A stretch of 64,000 nucleotides of DNA from Bugulina stolonifera (taxonomy: Eukaryota; Bryozoa; Gymnolaemata; Cheilostomatida; Bugulidae), in the NCBI GenBank assembly GCA_935421135.1, contig OW285188.1, positions 24,033,233-24,097,232 of the forward strand, read 5' to 3'. Of this stretch, positions 27,901 to 46,700 are shown one piece after another. The notes under the pieces are model-generated. The model searched no databases. It was not told the origin of the DNA and saw only the letters and a list, made by a program, of their open reading frames with translations. Each line of letters opens with the position of its first letter. Positions within the stretch are counted from its first letter, which is position 1. The position numbers and the translations under genes were made by a program.

Positions 27901-30900
27901 TACAGTGTTCGCTATCACTATGTACTATGTACAAGTACATGTACTATGTACATGTACTTCTCATTCTGTATTCATACCAATACTTATGGTCACTTACTTA
28001 CTCACTTGCCTTACATGTATATGTATGTTGGATTGTAGAGCACGTAGTCAGTGAGTATTAGTTAGCTTGTAGTAACTATCTCTACTCACAATCATAGATC
28101 TGCCAACTGTTTCCTGTTTGCCGATATTCTTTGTAACATTATCTACTCCTTATATCCACTCACTCTCCTTTGGATATGCTTGTATGACCACAGTGTGAAT
28201 AATTACAATGCCCCAACACACGTCATGTCCAACACAAAATCTGAACCAATCTGTCCCTTCATTGTACTGTAACTGACTTCCTGTGTACATATGTCTTTAT
28301 CTTCTTTAGTGATTATCTCCCATGTTTCCCATTACTGCAATAAACACACTCTGTTGCCAAGTGATATTATAACAATATAAAAATGTATCTCTATTTCATT
28401 ATTTTTGTGTTGTGAACGTTTATCAACATATTGTATTGTTCACTTTATTAGTTTTTGCTATTATCTCAACATTGGCTGCTTTTCTATGTCTGTATAAGGA
28501 TTTACTTACCACCATGTGAGATGTCATGTATCTTGTTACTGTGTATCTGTTTATTCATGGAAACATTTTATGTTCAAACTTATTATAAATTGCACATACA
28601 TTTATTGATATTATACATGTACAAAAGTGTATATTATATTATATGTTACATGCATATTTACACTTACAGACCGGGCCGTAAAGGAGGCAATCAGACTGGT
28701 CGAGGTGTTCTGTCAATGCAGGGCCTCAGTTATGGGGTGGTGAGGGTGGAGGATGAGAACAGCCTTATGTCTCTCACTCTACAAGACTGTGGTCAGGTGC
28801 TACCAGGAGGTACGTCTACTACTTTCCTACTATCTGCCTCTGCCTCTACTATACTACCTCTTCTACACTACCTCTGCCTACCTACCTACATGTACTACCT
28901 GCTATATTATAGTATTATACTGCTGCTATACTATACTTGTATACTTGTATTCATAGCATTGTAGTATCATAATTGAACACATCATCGATACAGATCATCC
29001 ATGTTCACTTGCATATCAAATACTGTTATAGTTGTAATATATTTCACAGCCAACATGGTCGTTGTGAAAATAGAAGGAGATCCTATCTTATGTAAGACGG
29101 ATGAGGTTGGGGAGTTGTGCATATCCGCAGCATATACTGGAGTCTCATATTGGGGCCTCAAGGGTTTCTCAACCAATGTGTTCAGGGTATGTGTGTGTTA
29201 CACTGTGTGGTATGTGTGTATTACACTGTGTGGTATGTGTGCATTACACTGTGTGGTATGTGTGCATTACACTGTGTGGTATGTGTGCATTACACTGTGT
29301 GGTATGTGTGCATTACACTGTGTGGTATGTGTGTATTACGCTGCATGGTATGTGTATATTAAACTGTGTGGTATCTGGTATTACACTGTATTATATCCTG
29401 CAACGAATGCTGTCAACCTTTGCCAAATGCTGCTGCAATGAAATCAATTCATGCAAGGCTTGTGCGCTCTTATTCCGCATACAGGAAGCTAAACTGTCTC
29501 TGATGCAAATTAGTGTCATTGTTCTCATGTTTATATTGACTAGTTGTTATTCTCTATCCTAATCAATGCATACTGTTCTAAGAAAGTAGTAATATATAAA
29601 CCATAATTGGCACACTGCAAGAAATACAATTGTACACATGTCTGTCTACACATACTTCTAACAGCATCAATATAAGCCCATACCATTCACAGAATACCAG
29701 CCTTTGACAGCAGGTCAAATGTCTTACAAGCTAGCTAGTACTACTAACATACCAATTTACTTTCCCAATACTGTTACAGTGTGATCGACTGGGAAAGTAT
29801 AGCTTGAAGTCAAATTGTATATATTACAATATACTTCTGGTTTAACTATGTTGTTGTCCACTTTACTATTAGTGATTTGTCTCCTCCATGTAATTTTCGC
29901 ATCAACACATGTTACAGGTGCAACCATTGGACGATGGTAAAGCAGTCAATGAGAAATATTATGTCAGAACTGGTCTTATTGGATTTCTTGGACCAGTAAG
30001 TGTAGAGTAACCACCATAATATCTATTTGTAGACTCTATGCATGTACACTTGTATGTACAGACTTAGTACTACAATATTATTATTCATATGCATTCTTGG
30101 TACACACTTTTATTGTATACATGTACATGTAGTCATTATTTGTGCTGTGTTATGTTGCAATACTGGCTGTATGTATCACCTCTCTCTGTGTGTTTGCTAC
30201 AGGGTGGTCTTGTGTTCATATGTGGCAGCAGAGAAGGTCTAATGTCTGTCTCAAATAGGAGGCATAATACCGATGACATAATAGCCACAGTGTTAGCCGT
30301 GGAACCCAACAGATTTATATACAGAGGAAGGTATGTGTCCTACCCCTTCCTACATGCTATACCTACATTTATTTTAAGCTATAAAGTTATTGTCTGCAGT
30401 GGCATGTGTTTCATAACGTACCTAGGAACAGCCCACACCCCCTCCCCGAATGAACGAGCTCGCCTTTTATAGTAGGGCTGTGTGAACTTGAATGTGGAAC
30501 CTCAAGCTTACAGTGTATACACAAGTTGACCACTGTATATTTTACCACAAGGGCATCTACATATACATATGTACATGAATATACACGCATGTATGTATTG
30601 TGATTGTAGGATTGCAGTGTTTTCTGTACCAGTATTAAGAGATGAGCGGATATGTATAGTAGCTGAGCAGAGACCAGACTGTTCTGAGGAGGAGGTAGGT
30701 TTATCTATAGTAACCCTCCTCTTTCAGCTATGCCAGACATTCAGATTATTATTATTCATGATGTACCTCTTTCATATCACAAGAAATCAGTGAAATCATT
30801 AGGTTAGCATAGCCTGCCTGAAGGTGTATGCAGTTTTAAGGGTAGAGGGAAGACAAACTTCCCCAAAGACTTGCGCCTTAATTTCCACCAAAAACCTGAT

Positions 30901-33900
30901 GGGAAGTGTCATCACCTGACACCAAAATTGAGCACCTTACCCTCTGAACCTCCAAGGCTTGAGTATGGTCGCATACCCGGCAGCATTTACTGATTTCTGA
31001 CCCCACTGACAAGCTGATTGGCTGACTGACAGAGAAGCTCACAGTCTGATTTATTGTGTTATAGAGCTTTCAGTGGATGTCTAAGGTGCTACAGGCAGTT
31101 GATACAATCCATCAAGTTGGTATATACTGCCTAGCCCTGGTTCCTCCAAACTATCTCCCCCGGAGTACCCTAGGTGGTATACATGTACATGAGACTATGA
31201 AGAAACTGCAGGATGGAACGCTACACCCTGCCAATGTACTCATGTGTCCCCACACCTGTGTCCTCAACCTTCCCCAGGTGGGTACATCCAGTTCACTCTA
31301 GTGCTCCTCTGACTCTTGTTAGGAGTATAATAGATGCTGCATTGGGTATTTCTGCCCATATATGTGCTGTGTTTATTTCCATCCCTTTATTGCTTACCTG
31401 TGAATCAAGGTTTATATTTACACGTGTAGGCAGTGTAGGCATCCTAGTGTTGTGGCTCATATTTTGCTCACTTCCTTAAAACTGTATAACTATATACCTC
31501 AGTTGCTATCTTTAGTCATATTGTCAACACACCCCTTCAGCTCATTGGTTATTGAGTAGCCGTAAAGTTACTATCAACATTATTTTGGCTTTCATTGACT
31601 ACTGATTGTTTCAAGAAGTTGTCTTCTCTCTGGTGTATCAAAACAATATATAAAACAGCTAGTTAGCAAAGTCTAATTTTAAATTATCGTGATATCATAG
31701 GTATTATTTAGAATTTTATATTTGAGTATGAGCAATGGGTGCCAAACCCTAGAAGAAAGGGAACTTTGAGATATATAACTTCATAGTGTATCCAGAATAG
31801 TGAATGAATGGCCATAATATTATCTCTCCTTTCATCTTATTCCCAAATTACTGTCAGGGTTTGGCCAAGTAAATGTCTTGATAAAAAGAAGCATTCCACA
31901 TTCATTCTATTGTTGGCAATTATCTTATGATTAAAAGTGTTTATGGATAATCTGTCAGGTGGCTGATGGGTTTGTAATAACACGATCAGTGTTGCGTCCT
32001 GAACCTGTAAGTTATCCATATATACATGTTACTAGGCTCAATGTATGTACTTTTGACTTAGTCAGCAAAATATTTATCAAAGCAAATTATTTGGCAGATG
32101 AAGGTAAAATTGAGCTTGATTCATTTCCGTGGAGAAACTGCAGATGGCTTTGATTCATGTTTCAGGGCTAAGTTTCAATAACATTAACTAAAGTTGCAAG
32201 TGCTCTTGCTCATGCTATCAGGTGGAAACAATTACCCAATCTTAAAGTTACCCAGAACTCCATTTCATTGCGTTGCTAATTGCTACACATTACCTCTGCA
32301 CTCAAACCAGCATCTCGCTAGCAGTTTTTTGGTAAATTAGCTAGAAAAAATTCTATGTAACTTGAACACGAATTCATGAGGTATTAGTTATATGACTTAG
32401 TCATGGACTAGAATAACAGAGCTGTTTGATGTGATTTGCATTAGCTTTGTACACATCAGTGGCTTTGGTTGAACTTATACTAACTACTCCTCACCAATAA
32501 CGGTTTCCTTCCATTCAGTGCTAATATTCACCAGAGCAATTATTTCATTTTCAATACACAAGATTTCTTCACTTAGATCTACCATCAGCCTGTATTAAAC
32601 ATCATGTGTACAGTTTTGTATAATTTTGTAAGCATGGGAACACTAAACTACAGGTGTTGTACTGGACAACATACTAACATGAAGCAGTTAGACCCAAGTA
32701 ATGAGCAGTTGGCAGTAGCCTGTGCTTCCTTTACATTGTGGTTGTCATTGTATAACATTATATGTTGTAGTTTCATAAACTTTTTATTAGATGTGAATAT
32801 TGTTGCCCACATTGTATCTGTCATAATTTATAGTGGGCCCACACATTCTCTATCTATCTCATAATTAATATGTAAATAACTTTTTGCTCAAAATTTGTCA
32901 ACCTCTTTAGATGCTGTTTAGTCTCGCTAACTGTCAGAACAATATAAATTTCAGCCCCGAGAAGATACCCCATCCGATGTTGGACCATCTGCCATGTTTG
33001 TTGGTAGTATAGTACAAGGCGCTCGATTGGCTAGTGCTCAAGGACAAGACCTTACTAGTTTCAATGAAGAGGACCAAGCTAAGAAACATCAGTTCTTGTC
33101 GGAGGTGTTACGCTGGAGGGCAAACAGTATGCCAGACCATGAGCTATTCACTATAATCTCGGCTAAGGTGGGTATTGAGTGATGACATAAGTAACAGCAA
33201 GTGTTATACAATCTAATGTCACTGCCATCAAATCAAGTTTGGTCAGAACTTTCGATTCGGTGTGAAGCTTGTACAGAGTTTTTTTTATCTTGAGTGTTTC
33301 ATTGCTGTTGCTATGTTATATTTCATTACGTTTATATAGATGTGATAAGTTAGTTCCTATGTTGCAGGGTACACCAGTCATAGTGACCTGCTCACAGCTG
33401 CACAGGAAAGCAGAGAGAGTTGCTACTCTTATATTAGAAAAAGGCAAGCGTAATGTGGGAGACCATGTAGCCCTGGTGTATCCGCCTAGTATAGACCTAG
33501 TGGCAGCATTCTATGGCTGCCTCTATGTCGGGTGTGTGCCTATTATCATTCGACCACCTCATCCTCATAACCTAGCCACAACACTGCCAACCCTTAAAAT
33601 GATCGTGGAGGCCAGCAACTCTACGTGTATATTAACTAACTCGTCAATCATCAAGAGTTTGAGGTCAAAGGTTAGTTACTCCATTTTTTTTATTTTAGAA
33701 TGTTTTTGTTAAAAATATTTCTGCTCAAATACGTCTTTTTGTAATGCTTTGTATCCCACGGAAAAATCATAGTTTTCACTGTTTTTGCCTCTTGCAACAT
33801 TTGGACAAGGGAAGGTAACTCTGTTTATATGCACATATGCATGATTGTATCTCACAATTATGTAGGAAGCTAACAATATAGTAGAGTCCAAGTCCTGGCC

Positions 33901-36553
33901 CGCATTGCTTGATACGTCGGATATATCAAAGAAGAAAGCATTAGCTATATATATGCCACCCAGCACAGAGATGTTGTGTTATCTTGACTTCAGTGTCTCA
34001 ACTACTGGCATGCTAGCAGGAATCAAGGTATGTACATTGTTGAGAGATATATTATACATGTACGTGTGAAGGCTTGGCTACATTAGAGGTGCTTGTTTAC
34101 TTTCGGCCAATGGAGCCTCATTCTAGGGCTAATTAGCGTGTCGTTTACTTGCATATGCAAAGACCAAGAGCTCTGTTGTGGTTAACATCGAATACAACAA
34201 CTCTAATTTCCAGTTATAGAATTTATTAAAAAACAGCTGTGGCTATTGCCTGGCCTTCCAATTCTCATGGCCTCTAGTGGATCCAAGCCTAAAAGTTGCA
34301 GGTCTTGAGAGGTGGGAGGCATGCATGGTTTCCAAGTGTACCGTTTTTACTCTTGTATTACATACCAATCACAGTACGCTCTGTTGTAGATGACGCATGC
34401 CTCCGTACTAGCGCTATGTAGATCTATAAAACTCCAGTGTGAACTCTACCCTTCTCGGAATGTAGTGCTCTGCCTTGACCCCTACTCGGGCCTCGCAGCT
34501 GTCCTCTGGACTTTGGTTGGGTAAGTGTGATGCCTTCATCTATGCTTCAAGTTAAGATAAGTTTTCCTTTTGTTATGTTGTCTCTCTAGTTTGGAGTTGC
34601 CTCTCCAATATGTATAAATTATGAAAATGTATTTTCACTTGCCTATCGATTGTATGTCAGAATTGTGTAGGTCAATGACTGTGATGGACATTATTACAGA
34701 GTGTACGCTGGACACAACTCCATACTAATAGCACCTGCTGAGCTGGAGAGAGACCCGACAGCCTGGCTAACATCAGTCAGTCAGTACAAAGTGAGGGATA
34801 CTTTCTGTTCCTATGGAGTTATGGAGATGTGTACTAGAGGTCTGGGTACAGCTACCCCTATCCTCAAACAGCGAGGAGTCAACCTATCCAGTGTGAGGAC
34901 GTGTATAGTGGTGGCAGAGGAGAGACCACGCATACAGCTCATGACGTCATTCACTAAAGTCTTCTCTACGCTTGGATTGTCTCCTAGAGCCGTGAGCACA
35001 ACCTTCGGCTGTCGTGTCAACACTGCCATGTGCCTGCAGGTGAGTTGTGATGTGACATGCACTACTAAGGTATCACAGTATTACATGTGATGGCTGACGT
35101 ATTAGTTTCATAAATCGGATTTGAGTGCTCAATCTGCCCATACATTTGCATTAGATGTTTATTGGCTCAATTACAGTGAAATTCTGCTTGTTTTAGGGCC
35201 CTTCATGTCCCGACCCATCAGAAGTATATGTTGACACAAAGTCCCTGAGATATGACAGGGTTTCTATACTAGAGAAGGGAAGTCCAAACAGTTTATGCCT
35301 CAAAGAGTCTGGCAAGGTAAAGTAGCACTAACACGAGTTGGCACTTCCAAAGATCTTCCGTCTATTTATGTTCTAATGTTTTAGTGCAGCAAATGGTCAT
35401 GTACCTCATCAACTGACCTCCAAGTCAGAGCTAGAAGTTGAAATCATCTTCTCTCTTTAGAAATGCATATAGAGGTTCTGCAGTTTCCTCTTTATTGAAA
35501 CAAGTTATGTATTTACATGTGTTACAATAGTGTCGTATATTATATGTGTAGCTGTTACCAGGAGTGAAAGTAGTCATAGCTAACCCAGAGACTAAGGGTC
35601 AGTGTGCTGACTCTCACCTTGGTGAGATATGGGTCAGCTGTCCTCACAATGCTAACGGCTACTTTGCTATATATGGAGACGAGTGTCCTACCCTTGACCA
35701 TTTCGATTCGCACCTGGCCACAGGGGATACTAGGACAGCATACGCTAGGACGGGTTACCTAGGGTTTATCATGAGGACAGATAAAACACAAGCTAATGGA
35801 GGTATGTGGCAGTATTCATTGGTTATTGTAGTTGTGTTATTGCTACCTCAAGTCATTTAGATATGCTCATGTTATGTGTTTATATTCTACACACAGCATT
35901 ACATGGAACAGAGAAGCCTGTGATATATTATATAATAGAGTAGGCAGTTTCTATACATAACATTGATGTATATGCATGTATAATATTTATGCAGAGAGGC
36001 ACGATGCCATATTCATTGTTGGTGCACTGGATGAAGCAATAGTACTGCGTGGACTGCGCTACCATCCAATAGACATAGAGAATTCAGTAATGAGGTGTCA
36101 CCGTAAGATTTCCGAATGGTGAGTGTCCAATCAAATCTCTTCTCTGCACATACATGTATTTATCTCTCAATTCAGCTAGTCACTGTAGTCTTGCATGTGC
36201 ATGTACAGACATACTGTAGGAACGCAGTACTTTATGAAGTAGTGTTTAGAGACAGTATACATGTATTATAATCACTCATTTTTATTACTGCCAGCGCTGT
36301 GTTTACCTGGACCAATCTTCTGGTGGTAGTCGTTGAGTTAGACGGACATGAAAATGAGGCTCTAGACGTCATCCCTCTAGTTACGAATACAGTGTTAGAG
36401 GAAGGTCACCTTATAGTTGGTGTGGTGGTTATAGTGGATCCTGGAGTCATCCCTATAAACTCTAGGGGAGAGAAACAGAGAATGCATCTCAGGGATGGCT
36501 TTATTGGAGATCATCTAGATCCCATATATGTGGCATATAACATGTTAGTATAA
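9991..36553 (+). CDS. DIP2: Disco-interacting protein 2 (DIP2) homologue, complete
   Basis: 31 coding exons give 1559 aa; vertebrate DIP2 proteins are about 1560-1570. Exons: 9991-10060, 10652-10729, 14628-14768, 20053-20196, 20541-20699, 22395-22609, 23230-23287, 23578-23651, 24068-24286, 24603-24713, 25412-25642, 26013-26115, 26239-26303, 26465-26558, 26811-26930, 27231-27345, 28670-28809, 29050-29186, 29918-29995, 30203-30330, 30610-30694, 31065-31277, 32955-33167, 33368-33670, 33866-34027, 34390-34520, 34700-35039, 35197-35316, 35552-35801, 35995-36118, 36295-36553. Every phase closes. Residues 1-50 begin a DMAP1-binding domain (LAELDLELSEGDITQKGYEK). Two AMP-binding, fatty-acyl-AMP-ligase-like domains follow: about 314-926 (LTYGKL, LRLLLVADGANPW, RTGLIGFLGP) and about 997-1559 (HVALVYPPSIDLVAAFYGCL, FCSYGVMEMCT, RTGYLGF). 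The C-terminus PINSRGEKQRMHLRDGF is nearly invariant in the family. DIP2 is linked to lipid metabolism and neuronal morphogenesis. The start is the first ATG before the conserved motif. Confidence 0.95.
12494..13741. mobile_element. hAT-superfamily DNA transposon, non-autonomous or decayed
   Basis: 1248 bp bounded by 14-bp terminal inverted repeats: CAGGGATGCCCAAA at the left and its exact reverse complement at the right. The 8-bp sequence TACTACAG directly flanks both ends (12486-12493 and 13742-13749), a perfect target-site duplication. CAG-starting ends plus an 8-bp duplication are diagnostic of hAT. Inside are only fragments of coding sequence (12833-12928), so it cannot encode its own transposase. 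It lies in DIP2 intron 2. Confidence 0.93.
12833..12928 (+). pseudogene. Relic of an hAT transposase C-terminal region
   Basis: A 31-residue open stretch contains FASTFLCESLFSHLSYM, resembling the conserved CE-x-LFS segment of the hAT dimerisation domain near the transposase C-terminus. It ends at a TGA and no long upstream frame joins it, so it is a fossil. The similarity is by eye and short, but it agrees with the hAT ends. Confidence 0.5.
14769..20052. other. Large DIP2 intron 3, no recognised gene
   Basis: 5.3-kb intron. I see no exon that fits the DIP2 frame and no other gene. There are scattered ACATGTAC-rich stretches. An open minus-strand frame at 16735-17079 (114 codons) has no recognisable motif and no supporting neighbours. 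Confidence 0.6.
20101..20106 (+). promoter_or_regulatory. In-frame alternative 5' splice site inside DIP2 exon 4
   Basis: CAGG followed by GTAAGC gives a consensus donor within exon 4. Using it would end the exon at 20100 instead of 20196. Both ends leave phase 1, so the product would simply lack 32 residues (start KLPVPMPSKR). The longer form matches the DIP2 family, which has a PMPSKR-like stretch here, so I annotated it as the main form. Confidence 0.5.
20333..20530. repeat. 33-bp minisatellite, 6 copies, abutting DIP2 exon 5
   Basis: Six near-identical copies of a 33-bp unit starting GTACATGTACAGTGTTG and ending TTACATGTAGCT. The array ends 10 bases before exon 5. The exon 5 acceptor (GTAGATGCAG, 20531-20540) resembles a diverged beginning of a seventh copy (GTACATGTACAG). 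Every unit therefore carries CAG-type acceptor lookalikes. Confidence 0.92.
27375..27732. repeat. 14-bp minisatellite in DIP2 intron 16
   Basis: About 25 copies of GAGTAGAGTAGTAT with a few shortened units (GAGTAGTAT, GAGTAGTACGA). It begins about 30 bases after the exon 16 donor (27346). Its open frames on both strands are repeat artefacts (YSYYSTHTT-type). Confidence 0.95.
29187..29370. repeat. 23-bp minisatellite, 8 copies, starting exactly at the DIP2 exon 18 donor
   Basis: Eight 23-bp units, each GTATGTGTGxxTTACACTGTGTG with small changes, run from the first base of intron 18. Each unit starts with GTATGT, a good 5' splice site, and is preceded by a G, so the authentic donor is the first of eight equivalent sites. 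23 is not a multiple of three, so use of later sites would shift the frame. Confidence 0.93.
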
Positions 36554-37593
36554 CTATAACAATATAATTATAATATTCTAATGAAATGCAATATGTATAC
36601 TTGAATAGTGTAATAGTAGTAGTGTCGTAGTGTATAGGTGTTCTGGTGAACAGTGAAACGTAGATTTACCAAAAACTTGTTAATGTATATAACTCTGGGA
36701 GTTATCCTCTCTTGTTATGTGCAATATACGGAAGGACAAAACTCCCAAGTTGTTTGTTTATCTTCATGAGCCTGACTGTGCGATAACTTGTATCATAATC
36801 TTCATATACCATGATAACCTGCATATACTCTATGTTACAGGTGAACACTTTTATGCTGGTATTGGGTCTATCTGCAATCTCTCCAGGGTGTTCTGAATTA
36901 AGGTTCACAATGTATATTATTTTAGTCTTGCCTTTATTTCTACAAGTTCTAATCACTAGATATAGTATTTATTATATTGCTTTTGGTTGTTGTTACCAGA
37001 ATCAAACAGAATGTAGTCAGTGCACATAGTAATCGATTTTGTTGGTTTCCTGCACTGTAATCATTACATTGTCATTTTGCTTTTATTTATGTCAGGGTGA
37101 TATTTTATAAGCCATGTTCACACTATTTTTGTATATAATTACACTTTTATTGTTACAAGCCTTTAGTTTTCAGTCTTTCTACTTCTGGAATATGATGTAG
37201 TGTATTTAAAAGCGAAAATTTCCCTATTGATTCAAGAGCATATACTCTATATGCAAGTGCTTTTTGTAATATAAAATATTATATTAACTGCTCATGTTTT
37301 CTATATATATATATATATTGTATTGCATATTGAAGCCAGAATACAAAAAAGTATAAAACTTACATGAATATTTATATTATATTACATAATTAGGGTTAGA
37401 AACACTATTGCCTTATCCCTCTCTCAGGAGATTGATTATTATGAACCATGATAAACTGAGTATATAAATTATTGTAGGAAGAAGTAATAATGAGCACTTC
37501 ACTATAATATACAATGTGTTACACATGTATAAGTGAAATGGTTAAGATTAAATAAATGTGGTAATGTAATCACAGACTAGCACATGCAGACAA
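36554..37593. other. Tail-to-tail intergenic region DIP2/MELK
   Basis: 1.04 kb between two convergent stop codons, with no gene. On the plus strand the clearest AATAAA is at 37551-37556, about 1 kb after the DIP2 stop. On the minus strand AATAAA (TTTATT in plus) is at 37146-37151 and 37082-37087, about 450-510 nt after the MELK stop. If these are used, the two 3' untranslated regions overlap by several hundred bases. Confidence 0.5.
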
Positions 37594-43763
<6,170 letters not shown>

Positions 43764-46700
43764 ATGGAAGATCATGTAAGAAATAAAAAATGCAAAATAA
43801 TAATTTAATTAACAGATGTATGATCTAGTAGTTTTATTTTCTTGCTGTGGCGTAAAAACTAAGGACGGCCTTTTATTGTTATTAAATGACAGTATTGGAG
43901 CACTCTCTTAGTATTTAAACCACAACCAATCCAAATCCTATACCCAAACCCGACTCTGTAACTAAAACTCAACTCGATAACTGTTTCCTGCACCTTAGAT
44001 CTACATGCACAAGGTGCTGCTTTATCAATATGTAAGCAGGCGTTGCCCTTTTTTATTTTAACTGCCAGCCTTGTTACCCCAGCGATAGGTAAGACTCTAA
44101 ATTAAATACATGCAGTCACAGTGGCGGTGGCCCTACTTTATCTTTTTTTACTGCACCGAACTGCTTACCTAACCTAGATGCACTGGTGTCCAGGCAGTCC
44201 AAACCAAAAATGTCATGCACAGATAAATTTAAAATACCCATGGTTAATTAGGGGCTAAAACAAAGAACTTTGAAGCTTTATGTCTTCTGTAGGTTCAAAA
44301 GTAAAAAGGTTAGCTACTAATAATCTCTAGAGACTCGACTCTTCTACATGGTGAATCTGTTGCATTCATTGGTTGAGCATTAGGCCTATGCAGATGTTTA
44401 TTGGTGTCTGGTGTCACCATTTAAATTGGAATAGTTTTGTGGTTCAGCCTATGGTGTAGCATTTCCAAAACTCGTTCATCTTTGGTTGTTCTGGTGTGGT
44501 TAGTTATGGGCTACATGAATCCTGGAATATATGTAAAAAATATAAATCTACATACGGTACTTCTAAAATATATAAAATAAGTTGCTTGTTCTGAGATGTT
44601 TGTCTGTTGGCAATATCCCAGCCAATTTTGGGTGAGTAATGGTATGCAGATAGTAGAAACTTACTTTGGATAAATATAATAAATTTGGCATACAATTATG
44701 GATGTTATGTCTGAGCTTTTGTTATTGAACTGTTGTTTATAATGAGTGTGTTTACAGGTTTTTTGCTTAATTATTGCTAATGTATGCTTTGAATTGACTG
44801 CTCATTTCACTTTGAAAACTGTTTTTTGTTTAGTAATGTTGCACCGCTGTAGTATAATGGTTGGTTGATGCATCATTCTAGTTGTATGTTATATAGTTTA
44901 AATTCTATTTTACTCAAAAACTGTGTGACCTGGTCAGTTCTTTGTTTTTGCGACGTTTTTATGTTATTAACTTCCATTGTGTCAGTTACACTATCCAGTT
45001 TTGGAATTCGGCATATCCATCTTGCAGCCTTCCTGTATACTTTGTCAAGTTCTTTTGTCGATGCTGTTGTTTGTGACAACCCCACTGGTAGGCACCTTGC
45101 ATGATGGGCCTCATGGTGTTGAACGCCATTCACTTGAATTTATCTTTTACTCGTAGGCACCATTTTATCAAACCAAGAAATATATGTTGTTTTTGTGACG
45201 ATGTCTTTGTTATCAATGTCATTGTGCTCAGATCTGAGGTTTTCGCTAGACAGTTTCTGTGGTTTTAGAGAGATTATAGGCCTGTAATCATATCATTTGG
45301 TACTTTTACCACTTTTCTAAATTGGGCAGATATTAGCCGTTTTCCAGTTCAGGAGGGGGACATGATTGTGAGCTATGCTGCTTTGGAATATGTTAGTTAT
45401 GCATGGTAAGTTATGCATGGTAAAAAGGTTGTCGGAACCACACACTTGGCTTGTATGTCATTGTTTCCGTTTCTTTTCAAGGGTGGAATTTTGCTCTTTA
45501 GTGTTTTCAAGGCTGCTTCTTTGGTTCTCTTATTCTCAATATTTTCTATTTGAGTTAAGTAGAGGTTTGTTCTCTCTGTTAGCTGAATTTTATGTCATTG
45601 TTGATGAAGTCACTTTTGGCTCTGGTAATCATTGTTTTAATTGTTTGTTTTTGTCCAACTCTGTCTTTTTATGTGAGCTTCTATGAATTTCAGGATGTGA
45701 CGGTGTTCTAGATAAAAGCCATGGAAATAAAATTGATTTTTTGCACTAAAAGCAAGAGGGACTGCATTGGCGGTTGACCTGGTCTGATAGTGCTCAGGTT
45801 TATTAGCAAGTATTGCATCAAAACCTTTAACGTAAAGTAAGTGGTAATTGCTGACAGCATTTCCATTAGCAAATGTACCCTAGCAGTTTTCCTTCCAGTT
45901 CTAAGACTTTGTGCTCCCGATTGCGCTCTGCACTCCCTTTAGATATGAAATAGTACCGTATTATATAGTCCTAAATAGCAATGAAAGATGGTTTACATCA
46001 GCCAAAAACTGTCTATCTCCCATCCACATACAGGATCCCGATTAGACAAGGAGCTTTGCTACCTTACACTACGATGCACTATTTTTATCGGAGTGTCTTG
46101 AACAAATCAGGGACGCCGCTTTACTTCAGCCCACATAAACTGTTCATATATGGTTCAAACAACTATGTGCTATTCTAAGTAAATCACGTAATGTTGGGAC
46201 CGTGAAACTGGGCATATTCAGAGGGACAGGTTATTATCATGGAGTAAACCAGTTGATGCAATTATATAGGCCTACTGTTTATTATTACTTGCCACCTACA
46301 TTGTTTACACGAGTACTCTGCTGGGAAACCAAGTTTCTATATATTTTACAACGCCTCATTCCAGCTAATCTTAGCTAGTAGAATTTCTAATTATGATTGT
46401 ATTTTCATTTTTGTAGGATCTGGATGTTGATGCTCTTAAAGCTATAGCTCTCTCTTCATTGGCGGTAAATATACACAACAACTACTATATAAATGATCCA
46501 GTTGTCTAGTATTCCTAAAATTATGTACCTTTAGTGGGCCTGTGGATTTACTGTATACATGTACATGTATACCATTCATAGTGGTGGCCAACAACCTCTG
46601 GTTTGTTTTGTTGTTGTTGACCAACTTACCACAAGAATAAATAGTTTTAGACTAGAAATTCTGGTTTATTACAACAGCTTACCATTCCATGTGTGTGAGG

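Noticed and set aside
29001..29562. Cys/Tyr/Trp-rich repetitive frames after DIP2 exon 18
   Set aside because: They are readthrough of exon 18 into the 23-bp repeat; the conserved DIP2 frame resumes at 29918.
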